The position numbers and the translations under genes are program-made. Positions 1-9,374 of a stretch of DNA of 64,000 nt are shown in pieces. Below the pieces are notes generated by a model. The model searched no databases. It saw nothing but the letters and a program-made list of their open reading frames with translations, and was not told the origin of the DNA. Source of the DNA: JAVJUS01 sp040220455 (lineage in GTDB: Bacteria; Pseudomonadota; Alphaproteobacteria; DSM-16000; Inquilinaceae); the NCBI GenBank assembly GCA_040220455.1, contig JAVJUS010000129.1, positions 1 through 64,000 of the forward strand. The letters are read 5' to 3'. The stretch's first letter is position 1; each line of letters starts with the position of its first letter.

Positions 1-1470
1 CCACGGCCGCGACGGCGAGGACGGCGCGCGGCGCCCGCACGGGCAGGGCGGCCAGTGCCCGCCCGCCGGGCAGCGGGATGGCCGTGCCCCGGCCCCGCGC
101 CGCCCGCCCGACGCGGCCAGGCCAGAGCGACAGGATCGCCGGCAGAACGGTCAGGGCGGCGAACAGCGCCACAAGCATGCCGGCGCCGGCGATGATCCCG
201 AGCTCGGCGAGACCGCGATAGTCGGTCGGCACGAAGGCGAGGAAGCCGATCGTGGCGCAGACCGCGGCCAGCGCGAGCGACGGCCCCACGCCGCGCGCCG
301 CGCGGTCGAGCGACTCGGGCACGGCTCGGCCCTCGCGCCGGTGCTCGGCGGCGCGCAGCGCGAAGTGAATGCCGAAATCCACCGACAGGCCGACGAAAGG
401 CACGGCGAAGGCGACCGAAATCAGGTTGAGATGCCCGATCGAGAGCGCCGCGAAGCCGCCGGTCCAGATCAGCCCGCAGACCAGGGCGACCAGCACCCCG
501 GCGACCGCGCGGGCCGAGCGCAGCCCGACGACCAGGATCGCCGCGACCAGCAGGACGGAGAGCATGCCCGCCGTGCCGGCGCCGCGCGCCACGGTGCGCA
601 GCTCCGCCTGCTCCAGCACCGGCTCCCCGGTCAGGCGGATCGTGACGCCGGCGCCGTCCTCCTCGACCGAAGCGGCGGCCGTCTGGACCGCCGCGATCGC
701 AGCCTTGCCCGGGACCACGGCGCCGGAGGCCAGGTCGGGCTCGACGACGACGATCCGGCGCGGCCCGCCGGGCCCGTCCGTTCCGGCCGCCGTGCCGCCG
801 ATCAGGGCGCGCCAGTCGACCCGCGCCGCCTCGCCGCCCGCCCGCGCCCCGATCACCGCCGCCAGCCGGTCGAGCACCGCGACCAGCGTGTCGGCGTCGC
901 CCGGCAGGGCGTCCGGATCCCGGGCGCGGGCCTCGGCCAAAGTGGTCAGGAGGTCGAACAGCCCGCGCAGGCTCTCGTCCTGCGCCAGCGGCCCGAGGAA
1001 CGGCTGCGCGGTCGCCAGCGTGTCGACGAGCCCGGCCAGCGCGTCCTCGTCCAGATAAAGCAGGCCGTTGCGCGCGAAGAACGGGCCGGAGAAGGGCACG
1101 TAGACGTCGCGTACCGCCTCGGCGTCGGCGAGACGCGCGGCGAGGGCGTCGGCGGCCCGCCCGGCCGCCGGGCCGTCCCCGGCGTCGACCACCGCGACGA
1201 TCGTCTCGTCCAGGCGCGGGAAGGCTTGGTCGAAGGCGACGGCGTTGCGCCGGAACGGTACGTCGCCGTCGATCATGTCCGTAGTCGAGGTGCGGATCTC
1301 CAGCGTCGCCGCCGCATGCAGGACGGCCGCCGCGGTCAGCGCGAGGGCGAGGGCGAGCGTGACCAGCGGCCGGGCGCGGGCGAGGCCGACCAGCCGGGCG
1401 GCGGCGCGCGCGACCGGGCCATCGGGCCGGGTATCCGCGGTCGGGGACGAGGCGGGGTCGGGTGCGGGCA
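1..1470 (-). CDS. hpnN: HpnN-type RND/MMPL transporter, N-terminal 490 codons (cut by window edge)
   Basis: Large inner-membrane transporter of the RND/MMPL superfamily, of the type that moves hopanoids to the outer membrane. I translated the minus strand from the ATG at 1470; the frame stays open to base 1, so the C-terminal half lies outside the window. A first membrane helix is at about residues 35-55. A large periplasmic loop starting with TSTTDMID follows, with the family-typical FDQAFPRLDETIVAVVD segment. A block of closely packed helices comes after about residue 310 and includes GLSVDFGIHF, an SSD/MMPL-like signature. The start gives a normal cytoplasmic N terminus. The gene is divergent from hpnM at 1601, and such genes often sit together in hopanoid clusters. 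A generic MMPL exporter is the alternative, but the HpnM neighbour argues for HpnN. Confidence 0.85.
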
Positions 1471-1600
1471 TGCGGCTCCGGTCGGCCGGCTCTGTCGCGG
1501 GCGGCCCCTCGGGCGGGGCGGGGATGACGGGCGTGACGGGCGTGATTTACCAGACCCGCGCCCCCATGTCAGAACCACCGTGGGCGGGGCGTCCGTCGGG

Positions 1601-2305
1601 ATGTCCCGCCGCCCGCTCGTCACCGAGGAGCTTCGAGAGGTGCCCGTCGTTCCCCGCCGCGCCCTGATCGCCGCCGCCGTCGCCGGCCTCCTCGTCGCCG
1701 GGTTCGCCGCCGGTCCCCTGTTCCTCGCCCGGGCCCAGGAGTCCGGTGGTGACGGAGCCGGCGAGGCGGCCCCGCCCGAGGAGCCGCCGACGGCCGTCAT
1801 CGACCGGCTCCACGACGCCCTGCTCGGCGTCATGCGGGAAGCGGATACGCTCGGCTTCGAGGGTCGGTTCGAGCGGCTGCGTCCCGTGCTGGCGGCGGTC
1901 TTCGATTTCGAATCGATGGCCCGCTTTACGATCGGCCGGGCGAATTTCGAGGCCCTGGGCGCCGAGGAGCAGGCGCGGCTGGTCGATCGCTTCGCGGCGA
2001 TGAGCACGGCGAACTACGCCCGCGGCTTCGACGGCTATTCGGGCCAGAGCTTCGTCACCGAAGGGGCGAGCGACGGGCCGCGCGGCGTGACGATCGTGCG
2101 ATCGAGGCTGGAGCGCCCGGCGGACGACGCAGTGCGGCTCAACTATGTCCTGCGGCCGATCGACGGGCAGTGGCGCGTGATCGACGTGCTGCTCGACGGC
2201 TCGATCAGCGAGCTCGCCCGGCGCCGCTCCGAGATTTCCTCGATCTATGCCGCCCAGGGCTATGACGGCGTGATCGAGAGCCTGGAGGAGGCCGCGGGGG
2301 GCTGA
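1601..2305 (+). CDS. hpnM: HpnM-type (MlaC/Ttg2D family) periplasmic lipid-carrier protein
   Basis: Predicted 234-residue periplasmic protein of the MlaC/Ttg2D fold, which carries lipid between membranes; the HpnM subgroup is associated with hopanoid transport. A signal peptide is visible (two Arg at about 19-20, a hydrophobic stretch about 21-45, cleavage near ARA-QE). The mature part has family hallmarks: FDFESMARFTIG, a conserved region around residues 115-130, and a C-terminal segment with VLRPIDGQWRVIDVLLDG. The ATG at 1601 is chosen because it gives a compact signal peptide; an in-frame GTG at 1640 is the alternative. A longer open frame back to 341 only reflects high GC and lies antisense to hpnN. 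It diverges from hpnN with a 130-bp gap that must hold both promoters. Confidence 0.85.
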   Translation: MSRRPLVTEELREVPVVPRRALIAAAVAGLLVAGFAAGPLFLARAQESGGDGAGEAAPPEEPPTAVIDRLHDALLGVMREADTLGFEGRFERLRPVLAAVFDFESMARFTIGRANFEALGAEEQARLVDRFAAMSTANYARGFDGYSGQSFVTEGASDGPRGVTIVRSRLERPADDAVRLNYVLRPIDGQWRVIDVLLDGSISELARRRSEISSIYAAQGYDGVIESLEEAAGG

Positions 2306-2449
2306 GCCCGCGCCCTGGGCCGTCGGAGCTTCACGCAATCGTCATCCAGGCGTAACCGATCCGTCCCGGAGCCCTGCTAATCGGCGTCCTCCGACTTGAC
2401 CGGCGACCGCCGGCGCTCAGCCGCCGCGGGCCGGTCCGAACAGGGGGAC

Positions 2450-4696
2450 ATGGAAACAATGACGTCCAGCAAGCGGCGGGCGCGCCTGCTCGCCACCACG
2501 GCGACGGTGTTCGGGGTGGCGACGGCGGGGGCGGCGGACAGTGCCTCGGCGCAGACCTTCTTCGAGCGGGTCGCGACATATCCGGTCTACGAGAACCTGG
2601 GCGAGGGCGCCGACCCGGCCACGGAGACGGTGGCCGAGATCGTCTCGGCCAGCGACGACGGCATGACGCTCGCCTACACCGACAGCCCGGGCAACGCGAT
2701 CGGCTTCGTCGACCTGACCGATCCGGCCGCGCCGACGGGCGCCGGGCGGGTGGCGCTGGGCGGTGAGCCGACCTCGGTCGTGGTCGGGGGCGGGGTGGTC
2801 TATGCCGGCGTCAACACGGCCGAAAGCTTCGTCGAGCCGTCGGGCCACCTGGCCGTGCTCGGCCTCGACAGCCGGGAGACGCTGGCGACCTGCGACGCCG
2901 GCGGCCAGCCCGACTCGGTCGCGGTGAGCCCGGACGGGACCTTCGTCGCGGTCGTCGTCGAGAACGAGCGCGACGAGGATCTGGACGACGGTGTGATCCC
3001 GCAGCTTCCGCCCGGCCATCTGGCGATCTTCGACATCGGCGCCGACGGGCTGCCGACCAACTGCGACGACGCCCGCATCGCCGACCTGACCGGCCTCGCC
3101 GAGGTCGCGCCGAGCGATCCGGAGCCGGAATACGTCGACATCAATGCCGACAACGTCGCGGTCGTCACCCTGCAGGAGAACAACCACCTGGCCCTCGTCG
3201 ACCTGGCGAGCGGCGAGGTGACGGGGCATTTCCCGGCCGGTACGGTCGACCTCGACGCCATCGACACCGAGGATGACGGCATCGTTCAGGGCAATTCGAG
3301 CCTGTCGGCGGTGCCGCGGGAGCCCGACGCCGTCGCCTGGATCGACTCGGGGCGCTTCGTGACCGCCGACGAGGGCGACTACGAGGGCGGCTCGCGCGGC
3401 TTCACGGTCTTCTCGACCGACGGCGAGGCGCTCTACGGCCCGGGCAACGGCTTCGAGCACCTGGGCATGAGCCTGGGCCACTACCCCGACGGCCGCGCCG
3501 ACAACAAGGGCATGGAGCCGGAAGGCACCGAAGTCGGCGTGTTCGGCGAGGGCACGCTGATCTTCGTCAATTCCGAGCGCGGCAACATCGTCACCGTCTA
3601 CCGCGACACCGGCGGCGAGCCAGAGTTCCTGCAGGTCCTGCCGACCTATATCGCGCCCGAAGGCCTGCTGGCGATCCCGGGCCGCGACCTGTTCGTGGTG
3701 GCGACCGAGGAAGACAGCGCCGAGGACGGCATCCGAGCCACGATCTCGGTCTATACCCGCACGGCCGACGCCGCGCCCTATCCGCACATCGTCTCCGAGG
3801 TGGATCCGGCGACCGGCGCGCCGATCGGCTGGGGCGCCCTGTCCGGCATGGTCGCCGATGGCGAGGACGCCTCGACGGTCTACGCGGTCAGCGACTCCTT
3901 CTATGCGCAGTCGATGATCTTCACGATCGATGCCGGGTCCGATCCGGCGCGGATCGTCTCGAAGACCGGGCTGACCGAGGCCGGCCAGCCGGCGGCCTTC
4001 GACCTGGAGGGCATCGCCCTGCGCGCGGGCGGCGGTTTCTGGGTCGCGTCGGAGGGACGGCCGGGCGACGGCCAGCCGAACCTGATCCTGGGCGTCGCCG
4101 CCGACGGCACGGTCGAGGAGCGCATCGGCCTGCCCGAGGCGGTCGAGGCCGGGGCGACCAACAACGGCTTCGAGGGCGTCGCGGTCGGCACCGTCGGCGG
4201 CGAGACGCGGATCGTCGCCGCCATCCAGCGCGAGTGGGAGGGCGACCCGGCGCAGCACGTCAAGCTGGGCGTCTACGACATCGAGACCGCCGAGTGGGGC
4301 TTCGTCCACTACCCGATCGAGGCGCCGTCGTCGCCGGCCGGCGGCTGGGTCGGCCTGTCGGAAATCACCCATCTCGGCGACGGCCGCTATGCGGTCATCG
4401 AGCGGGACAACCAGCCGGGCGCCTATTCCACCCACAAGGTGCTGACGGTGATCGATCTCTCCGACGTCACGCCGGCCCCGGCGGGGGAGACGCCGCCGGT
4501 GGTCGACAAGACCGTGGCGATCGACCTGCTGCCCGCGATGCGGGCGACAAACGGCTGGATCTCCGACAAGCCGGAGGGTCTCGCCGTGACCGCCGACGGC
4601 ACGGTCTGGCTGGTCACCGACAACGACGGCGTCGACGACGCCCCGGGCGAGACCCAGTTCCTGCGCCTCGGCACGCTCGCCGACCTGGGGAGCTGA
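2450..4696 (+). CDS. Exported beta-propeller / esterase-like phytase-family protein
   Basis: 748-residue secreted protein. The first 35 residues form a signal peptide ending ASA-QT. The N-terminal half looks like a YVTN/LVIVD-style beta-propeller, with repeated units such as SVAVSPDGTFVAVVVENE and GHLAIFDIG. The C-terminal half (about 430-745) matches the esterase-like-activity-of-phytase domain, with FDLEGIALR, NNGFEGVAV and DKPEGLAVTADGTVWLVTDND. The protein is acidic, as expected for a calcium-dependent propeller. Phosphate-ester hydrolysis in the periplasm or outside the cell is the likely role, but the substrate is unknown. The start at 2450 has an AGGGGG ribosome site; an ATG at 2459 is possible. 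It stands alone and is closed by a strong terminator. Confidence 0.8.
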   Translation: METMTSSKRRARLLATTATVFGVATAGAADSASAQTFFERVATYPVYENLGEGADPATETVAEIVSASDDGMTLAYTDSPGNAIGFVDLTDPAAPTGAGRVALGGEPTSVVVGGGVVYAGVNTAESFVEPSGHLAVLGLDSRETLATCDAGGQPDSVAVSPDGTFVAVVVENERDEDLDDGVIPQLPPGHLAIFDIGADGLPTNCDDARIADLTGLAEVAPSDPEPEYVDINADNVAVVTLQENNHLALVDLASGEVTGHFPAGTVDLDAIDTEDDGIVQGNSSLSAVPREPDAVAWIDSGRFVTADEGDYEGGSRGFTVFSTDGEALYGPGNGFEHLGMSLGHYPDGRADNKGMEPEGTEVGVFGEGTLIFVNSERGNIVTVYRDTGGEPEFLQVLPTYIAPEGLLAIPGRDLFVVATEEDSAEDGIRATISVYTRTADAAPYPHIVSEVDPATGAPIGWGALSGMVADGEDASTVYAVSDSFYAQSMIFTIDAGSDPARIVSKTGLTEAGQPAAFDLEGIALRAGGGFWVASEGRPGDGQPNLILGVAADGTVEERIGLPEAVEAGATNNGFEGVAVGTVGGETRIVAAIQREWEGDPAQHVKLGVYDIETAEWGFVHYPIEAPSSPAGGWVGLSEITHLGDGRYAVIERDNQPGAYSTHKVLTVIDLSDVTPAPAGETPPVVDKTVAIDLLPAMRATNGWISDKPEGLAVTADGTVWLVTDNDGVDDAPGETQFLRLGTLADLGS

Positions 4697-4731
4697 GGCC
4701 GCCGGCAATCGCCGCCGTCGGGCGGACGGAG

Positions 4732-4757
4732 AAGGGCCCCTTGCTGGGGCCCTTTTT
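4732..4757 (+). terminator. Rho-independent terminator after the phytase-like gene
   Basis: Perfect 9-bp stem AAGGGCCCC / GGGGCCCTT with the 5-nt loop TTGCT, followed by TTT. It lies 35 bp after the stop codon at 4696. Confidence 0.85.
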
Positions 4758-4836
4758 CGTGGGCGGTTGTCGGGAAACCGGGAACCACGAAGGCACCATG
4801 GCACGACGGGAGGCACGAAGACGCCCCATCAAAAGG

Positions 4837-4978
4837 CCCCTCTCCCGGCGGAAGAGGGAGGGACCCGCGGCCGTCAGGTCGTGGGAGGGTGAGGGCGTGC
4901 CGACGGCGGGGCGAGGCGCGATGTCCCTCGGTCCGCACGCCCTCACCCTGTCCCTCTCCCCCGGTAGAGGGGACGCGG
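4837..4978. repeat. Palindromic intergenic repeat, family A, copy 1
   Basis: Begins CCCCTCTCCC, contains GAGGGAGGGACCCGCGGCC, GTGGGAGGGTGAGGG and later CCCTCACCCTGTCCCTCTCCC, and ends AGAGGGGACGCGG. The first and last thirds are near reverse complements. Three further copies in the window (15299, 26518, 42923) share this order of blocks with a variable centre. No gene lies between 4697 and 5176; the gap holds the terminator, this repeat and the inverted repeat at 5036-5139. Confidence 0.85.
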
Positions 4979-5035
4979 ATGGCGACGTTGACACCTCGAT
5001 CTCCGCCGCCGGAGATCGCCCACGATCGGCCCGGG

Positions 5036-5139
5036 CCGTAGGTCGCCCACCGCGAAGCGGTGCGCGACGGCACGGACGGCGGGGCGGATCTCGTGGCCGG
5101 GGCCGTTGCGCAGCACCTTCGGCGCTGGGCAACCTACGG
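5036..5139. repeat. Long-arm inverted repeat with CCGTAGGT ends
   Basis: Left arm CCGTAGGTCGCCCA (5036-5049) and right arm TGGGCAACCTACGG (5126-5139) pair at 13 of 14 positions around about 76 bp. The TAGGT core resembles the GTAGGTCGG family at 45.5 and 57.0 kb. It could act as a bidirectional terminator just after the chemoreceptor stop at 5177 or be a small MITE-like element. Confidence 0.6.
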
Positions 5140-5176
5140 TAACGGGGCTATCGCGGATCGTCTCCGCGTCCCGCCG

Positions 5177-6856
5177 TCACGCCGCGCGGACGGTCGCCAG
5201 GAAGGCGTCGACGCGGGTGCGCAGGGCCTCCGACTGGCGTGTCAGGTCGGCCGAGGCCTGGAGCACCTGGGAGGCGGCGGTGCCGGTCTCCGCCGTGGCG
5301 CCGTTGACCTCCGCCATCGTCCGGTTGACCTCCGCCGTGCCCGAGGCCGCCTCGTTGACGTTGCGGGCGATCTCGCTGGTCGCGGCGTTCTGTTCCTCGA
5401 TGGCCGAGGCGATCGAGGTCGTGACCTCCTCCAGCCGCCCGATCGCGCCGCCGATCCCGCGCATCGCCTCGGCGGCACTGCCGCTGACCTCGCGCACCGA
5501 CTGGATCTGTTCGGCGATGTCCTGGGTCGCCTTGGCGGTCTGGCTGGCCAGCCCCTTGACCTCCTGGGCCACCACGGCGAAGCCCTTGCCGGCCTCCCCG
5601 GCGCGCGCCGCCTCGATCGTGGCGTTGAGCGCCAGCAGGTTGGTCTGCTCGGCGATCGAGGTGATCAGCCCGACCACCTCGCCGATGCGGTCGGCCGCGG
5701 TCACCAGGCTCTGTACGGTGGTGTCGCTCTCCCGGGCCTGGCCGGCGGCCTCCGAGGCGATCCGACGGCTCTCGCCGACCTGGCGGGAAATCTCCTGGAC
5801 CGAGGTGGAGAGCTCCTCGGCCGCCGTCGCCACGGTGCGCACATTGGTCGAGGCCTGCTCTGACGCCGCGGCGGCGGAGGTCGCCTGCTCGGCCGTCCCG
5901 TCGGCGGTCGAGGTCAGGGTCCTGGCCGTTGCCTCCATCTCCTCGCCGGCGGCGGCGACGGTGCGCAGGATCTCACCGACCTCGCGCTCGAAGGCGGCGA
6001 TGCCGGCATCCATCTCCTCGGCGCGCCGGGCCTTGGCCTCGGCGTCGGCGCGCTGGGCCTCTTCGAGGCGAGCCCGCTCGACCGCGTTGTCGCGGAAGAC
6101 GGCGACCGCGGACGCCATCGCGCCGATCTCGTCGCGCCGGCCGGTCGCCGGAATCGTCAGGTCGGTCTCGCCCTCGGCCAGCCGGCCCATGGTGTCGGTC
6201 ATCCGCCCGATCGGCGAGGTGATGCCACCGGCGAGCAGCCACCCGCCTGCCACGGCGATCAGCGCGGCGAGCGCGACACCGCCCGCGGCGGCGGCCTTCG
6301 CCGTCTCGCGCGAGGCGGCCATGGCCGCCCGGGTGTCGCCGCGCCGGGTCTCTGCCAGACTTTGGAGCGTCTCGCCATAGCGGGTGATGGCTTCGCGATC
6401 GGCCCGGCCGGAGCGGACATAGACATGGGCGCGCGCCTCCTCGACCCGCTCATCGGATCGCATCCGCTGGAGCTGCGGGTCGGCGTAGTCCTCGCGCCAG
6501 CGGCCGGCCGCGGCGTCGAGCTCGCCCAGGACCTCGGCCTCCGACGGGCTCAGCAGGGGGCGGAGCTCGTCGCGCGCCACCTCGTAGCGGGCGCGCGCGG
6601 CCTCGTAGCCCTCGACATAGTCCGGATTGCCCGAGACGACGAAGCCCAGGATCGCCGACTCCTCGGCCTCAAGGGCGCCCAGCATGCGCTCGACCCTGAG
6701 CGAGGCGCGATCGGCCCGGATCCCCTCCTCGGAAATCGCGTCGGTCCGCTCGACCGCCCACCAGATGACCGCGCCGGAGGCGGCGATGACGACAAGCAGG
6801 CCGGCGAAGACGACCGCCAGCTTGCGCGGGATCGTCAGGTTCGTGAATAAAGCCAT
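5177..6856 (-). CDS. Methyl-accepting chemotaxis protein with CHASE3-like sensor
   Basis: 559-residue transmembrane chemoreceptor that would control CheA through CheW. Helix 1 is at about 11-33. A helical periplasmic segment of about 150 residues resembling CHASE3 (with ESAILGFVVSGNPDYVEGYE) follows. Helix 2 is at about 185-205 and runs into a HAMP domain (ITSPIGRMTDTMGRLAEGETDL). The signalling domain at about 300-550 contains the conserved hairpin IAEQTNLLALNATIEAARAG. It lies 73 bp downstream of a gene for a free periplasmic sensor-like protein on the same strand, so the two are probably co-transcribed. That may mean the ligand signal arrives through the partner protein. No C-terminal CheR-binding pentapeptide is evident. 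Confidence 0.92.
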   Translation of the reverse strand: MALFTNLTIPRKLAVVFAGLLVVIAASGAVIWWAVERTDAISEEGIRADRASLRVERMLGALEAEESAILGFVVSGNPDYVEGYEAARARYEVARDELRPLLSPSEAEVLGELDAAAGRWREDYADPQLQRMRSDERVEEARAHVYVRSGRADREAITRYGETLQSLAETRRGDTRAAMAASRETAKAAAAGGVALAALIAVAGGWLLAGGITSPIGRMTDTMGRLAEGETDLTIPATGRRDEIGAMASAVAVFRDNAVERARLEEAQRADAEAKARRAEEMDAGIAAFEREVGEILRTVAAAGEEMEATARTLTSTADGTAEQATSAAAASEQASTNVRTVATAAEELSTSVQEISRQVGESRRIASEAAGQARESDTTVQSLVTAADRIGEVVGLITSIAEQTNLLALNATIEAARAGEAGKGFAVVAQEVKGLASQTAKATQDIAEQIQSVREVSGSAAEAMRGIGGAIGRLEEVTTSIASAIEEQNAATSEIARNVNEAASGTAEVNRTMAEVNGATAETGTAASQVLQASADLTRQSEALRTRVDAFLATVRAA

Positions 6857-6929
6857 TGTTCCGTCCCCCGAAGAGCCTCCCGCGCGCCGCGACGCGTGGG
6901 CAAGACGCTCGACCGTATTGACGCCGGGC

Positions 6930-7511
6930 TCACCGCTCGGCGAGCTCGTCCAGATCCACTTCGACGAAGATCGCGCCGATCGCCGCGCCCGTGCCGGGAT
7001 CGGCCAGCGTCATCGAGACCTGGCGCACCCGCCGGCCGTCGTCGAGCGTGTCGATCTCGCCCAGATGGACGGCGTCGAGGCCCTTGGCGTAGGTCTGGAG
7101 GAACTTATCCTCGTCGCCCTGCCAGTAGTCCGTGGTCACCGCCGACTGGCCGACATTGAGGCCGTTGGCGTCCATCACCGCGATCTCGGTGTAGAGCCCC
7201 GCGGATTCGGCCATGACGCGGATCAGGTAGCTCGACAGCGGATTGCCCATGATGCGGGCGATCAGCGGCCGATCGTCCGACGCCGCCTCGGCGCGCCACT
7301 GCCGGTCGAGCTCCAGGATTCCGGCCTGGTCGATGCCGTCGTGGCGGCCATTCTGGCCCTCGATCATCAGCACCGCGACCGGCGCCGTGGCCCAGCTCCG
7401 GATGTCGTCGACGATGCTCTCGAAGCCCGCCGCGCGGCTCGGCGTCGTCGACGCGCCCGCGATCAGGAAGGCGGCGAACGCGCCCGTTGCCGCCGCGGTT
7501 CGGTTCCGCAT
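6930..7511 (-). CDS. Periplasmic Cache/PDC-like sensor protein
   Basis: 193-residue protein with a signal peptide (hydrophobic about 8-27, cleavage near SRA-AG) and no later membrane segment, so it is probably free in the periplasm. The body resembles the small-molecule-binding PDC/Cache fold found outside the membrane in chemoreceptors and kinases. Features include LYTEIAVMDANGLNVGQS, TDYWQGDEDKF and IGAIFVEVDLDEL. It lacks any output domain. Its position directly upstream of the chemoreceptor gene suggests it binds a ligand and contacts that receptor, but this is inference. Start is the ATG at 7511. Confidence 0.75.
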   Translation of the reverse strand: MRNRTAAATGAFAAFLIAGASTTPSRAAGFESIVDDIRSWATAPVAVLMIEGQNGRHDGIDQAGILELDRQWRAEAASDDRPLIARIMGNPLSSYLIRVMAESAGLYTEIAVMDANGLNVGQSAVTTDYWQGDEDKFLQTYAKGLDAVHLGEIDTLDDGRRVRQVSMTLADPGTGAAIGAIFVEVDLDELAER

Positions 7512-7655
7512 GCGATTGCCCCCTAAGGATGTCGCGTGTCGCCCCTCCGGCCGCGCTGTCGGGCCGGGCGCCGCGTCCCCGACGCGGCCGCGCGATCACA
7601 CCGGAGAGTTGACCGCGAATCCTTGAGGAAATCTGAACATCGAAAAAGGACTGAA

Positions 7656-7682
7656 ATGAAAAGCAAGCGAAAATTTCGCTTT
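7656..7682 (-). terminator. Probable terminator after the amidohydrolase gene
   Basis: AAGCGAAA (7665-7672) and TTTCGCTT (7674-7681) form a perfect palindrome. Read on the minus strand the stem is followed by GCTTTTC. It lies 12 bp after the minus-strand stop at 7694. The T run is short, so confidence is moderate. Confidence 0.45.
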
Positions 7683-7693
7683 ATGCTTGTGCT

Positions 7694-9010
7694 TCAGTCG
7701 GCCATCTCTCCAGCTCTCTTCCCCGCCGCAACCGGGGCGTAGGCGGCCGGGTCCAGGCGCTTCGGCCGACCCGGCAGCTCGAGCGTCGTCGCCCGCTCCG
7801 GCGTGCGCGCGACGACCCGGCCGTCGCGGACCACGGCGAGCCGCGGCGGCTTGAGGCGGATCGCCTCGATCGGGTCGGCGGCCTGGAGCAGGACCATGTC
7901 GGCCCGGCAGCCCGGCTCCAGCCCGTAGCTCTCCAGGCCCAGGATCGCGGCCGGCACGCTCGTCACGGCCTCGAAGCAGGCGCGCAGGCGCTCGCGCGCG
8001 GTCATCTGGCCGACATGCACGGCCATGTGCGCGACCTCCAGCATGTCGGCCGAGCCCAGCGAGTACCACGGGTCCATGACGCAGTCGTGGCCCAGGGCCA
8101 CCGGGATGCCCTGGTCCATCATCTCCGGCACCCGGGTCATGCCGCGACGCTTGGGATAGGTGTCGTGGCGGCCCTGGATCGTGATGTTGATCAGCGGGTT
8201 GGCGATCGCCGACACGCCGGCCTCCGCGATCAGGGGCAGGAGCTTGGAGACGTAGTAGTTGTCCATGGAGTGCATGGAGGTCAGGTGCGAGCCCGCCACG
8301 CGGCCGGCGAGGCCGAGTCGATGGGTCTCCGCCGCCAGGGTCTCGATATGGCGCGACATCGGGTCGTCGGTCTCGTCGCAATGCATGTCGACGCGCAGGC
8401 CGCGCTCGGCGGCGATTTCGCACAGCCGGGCGACCGAGGCCGCGCCGTCGGCCATGGTCCGCTCGAAATGCGGGATGCCGCCGACCACGTCGACGCCACG
8501 GTCGAGCGCGCGCAGCAGGTTGGCCTCCGCGTTCGGCGAGCGGTAGAGCCCGTCCTGGGGAAAGGCGACGAGCTGGAGGTCGAGCCAGGGCCGGACCTTG
8601 TCGCGGACCTCCAGGAGCGCGTCGACCGCGAGCAGCCGGTCGTCGCAGATGTCGACATGGCTGCGCACGGCGAGCAGGCCCTGGCTGACCGCCAGATCGC
8701 AATAGGCCAGCGCCCGCTCGATCACCGCCTCGGCCGTCAGATGGGGCTTGAGCTCGCCCCACAGCGCGATGCCCTCGAGCAGCGTGCCGGACTCGTTGAG
8801 GCGCGGCCGGCCGAGCGAGAGCGTCGCGTCCATGTGGAAATGGGCGTCGACGAAGGGCGGCGAGACCAGCCGGCCGCCGGCGTCGAGCACGACGGCCGCA
8901 TGGGCCTCGATGGCCGGGCGCACCTCGGCGATGCGTCCCGCCTCCACGGCGATGTCCTGGCCGGTCCGACCGTCGGGCAGGGTGGCGTCACGGATCAGCA
9001 GGTCGAGCAT
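7694..9010 (-). CDS. Cytosine-deaminase-like amidohydrolase
   Basis: 438-residue metal-dependent hydrolase of the amidohydrolase superfamily, CodA-like branch. Metal and catalytic motifs are visible: VDAHFHMD near residue 60, RSHVDICD, HCDETDD around 215 and GHDCVMDPWYS around 315. These support deamination of cytosine or a related nucleobase or creatinine-like ring. The ATG at 9010 has AGAAGGA upstream; the frame stays open further but that part lacks family similarity. It follows, on the same strand, the BMP-type ABC uptake operon (9375-13896), which suggests import then deamination of a nucleobase or nucleoside. A 364-bp gap separates it from the last permease, so it may have its own promoter. 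Exact substrate is unknown. Confidence 0.85.
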   Translation of the reverse strand: MLDLLIRDATLPDGRTGQDIAVEAGRIAEVRPAIEAHAAVVLDAGGRLVSPPFVDAHFHMDATLSLGRPRLNESGTLLEGIALWGELKPHLTAEAVIERALAYCDLAVSQGLLAVRSHVDICDDRLLAVDALLEVRDKVRPWLDLQLVAFPQDGLYRSPNAEANLLRALDRGVDVVGGIPHFERTMADGAASVARLCEIAAERGLRVDMHCDETDDPMSRHIETLAAETHRLGLAGRVAGSHLTSMHSMDNYYVSKLLPLIAEAGVSAIANPLINITIQGRHDTYPKRRGMTRVPEMMDQGIPVALGHDCVMDPWYSLGSADMLEVAHMAVHVGQMTARERLRACFEAVTSVPAAILGLESYGLEPGCRADMVLLQAADPIEAIRLKPPRLAVVRDGRVVARTPERATTLELPGRPKRLDPAAYAPVAAGKRAGEMAD

Positions 9011-9374
9011 GGCGGGCGGGTCCTTCTCGGTCTCGATGCCTTGAAACGGTATCTTGCGAGTGACGAACGAGATCGGCCAGCATGCGGACGTACGGCCCTT
9101 GTTGCCATGGCCGCAGAACAAGGAGGCGCTATGTGACCAGCGAGCGCGGACGACGCCGAATGGGTAATTTGCTTGCCGGCGCGCGGATCAGTTCCGTTGC
9201 GGAGCGGCCGGAAAGCGTCAACGCCAGAGGTTCGCAGTCGCGTCTTGCTCGGGTCCTCGGCCGTCTCTCTCCAATAGACGTGTCGATAGGCGCAATCGAT
9301 GACCCGCCTCCAGAACCTTTCGACCTCTTTGGCAAGTGGATCCGTCGGAACGACGACTGACCTGCCCGGTACCG
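9011..9374. other. 364-bp gap without a convincing gene
   Basis: Lies between the last permease and the deaminase-like gene. Base composition is slightly less GC-biased than its neighbours. Short ORFs exist on both strands (for example 9082-9360 plus) but none has a good ribosome site together with recognisable similarity. No clear hairpin or riboswitch core was found by eye. It presumably carries the leader and promoter of the gene at 9010. Confidence 0.5.

Noticed and set aside
2417..4816. 799-codon open frame on the minus strand
   Set aside because: It mirrors the phytase-like gene; Arg/Asp/Gly-rich translation without domains is the usual antisense effect in very GC-rich DNA. The same applies to long frames at 30459-31766 minus, 42993-45986 plus, 47886-48935 plus and 57324-59528 plus.
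9082..9360. Possible small gene or transposase remnant in the gap before the deaminase gene
   Set aside because: Neither strand gives a convincing ribosome site or family motif, and no terminal inverted repeats or target duplication are visible.
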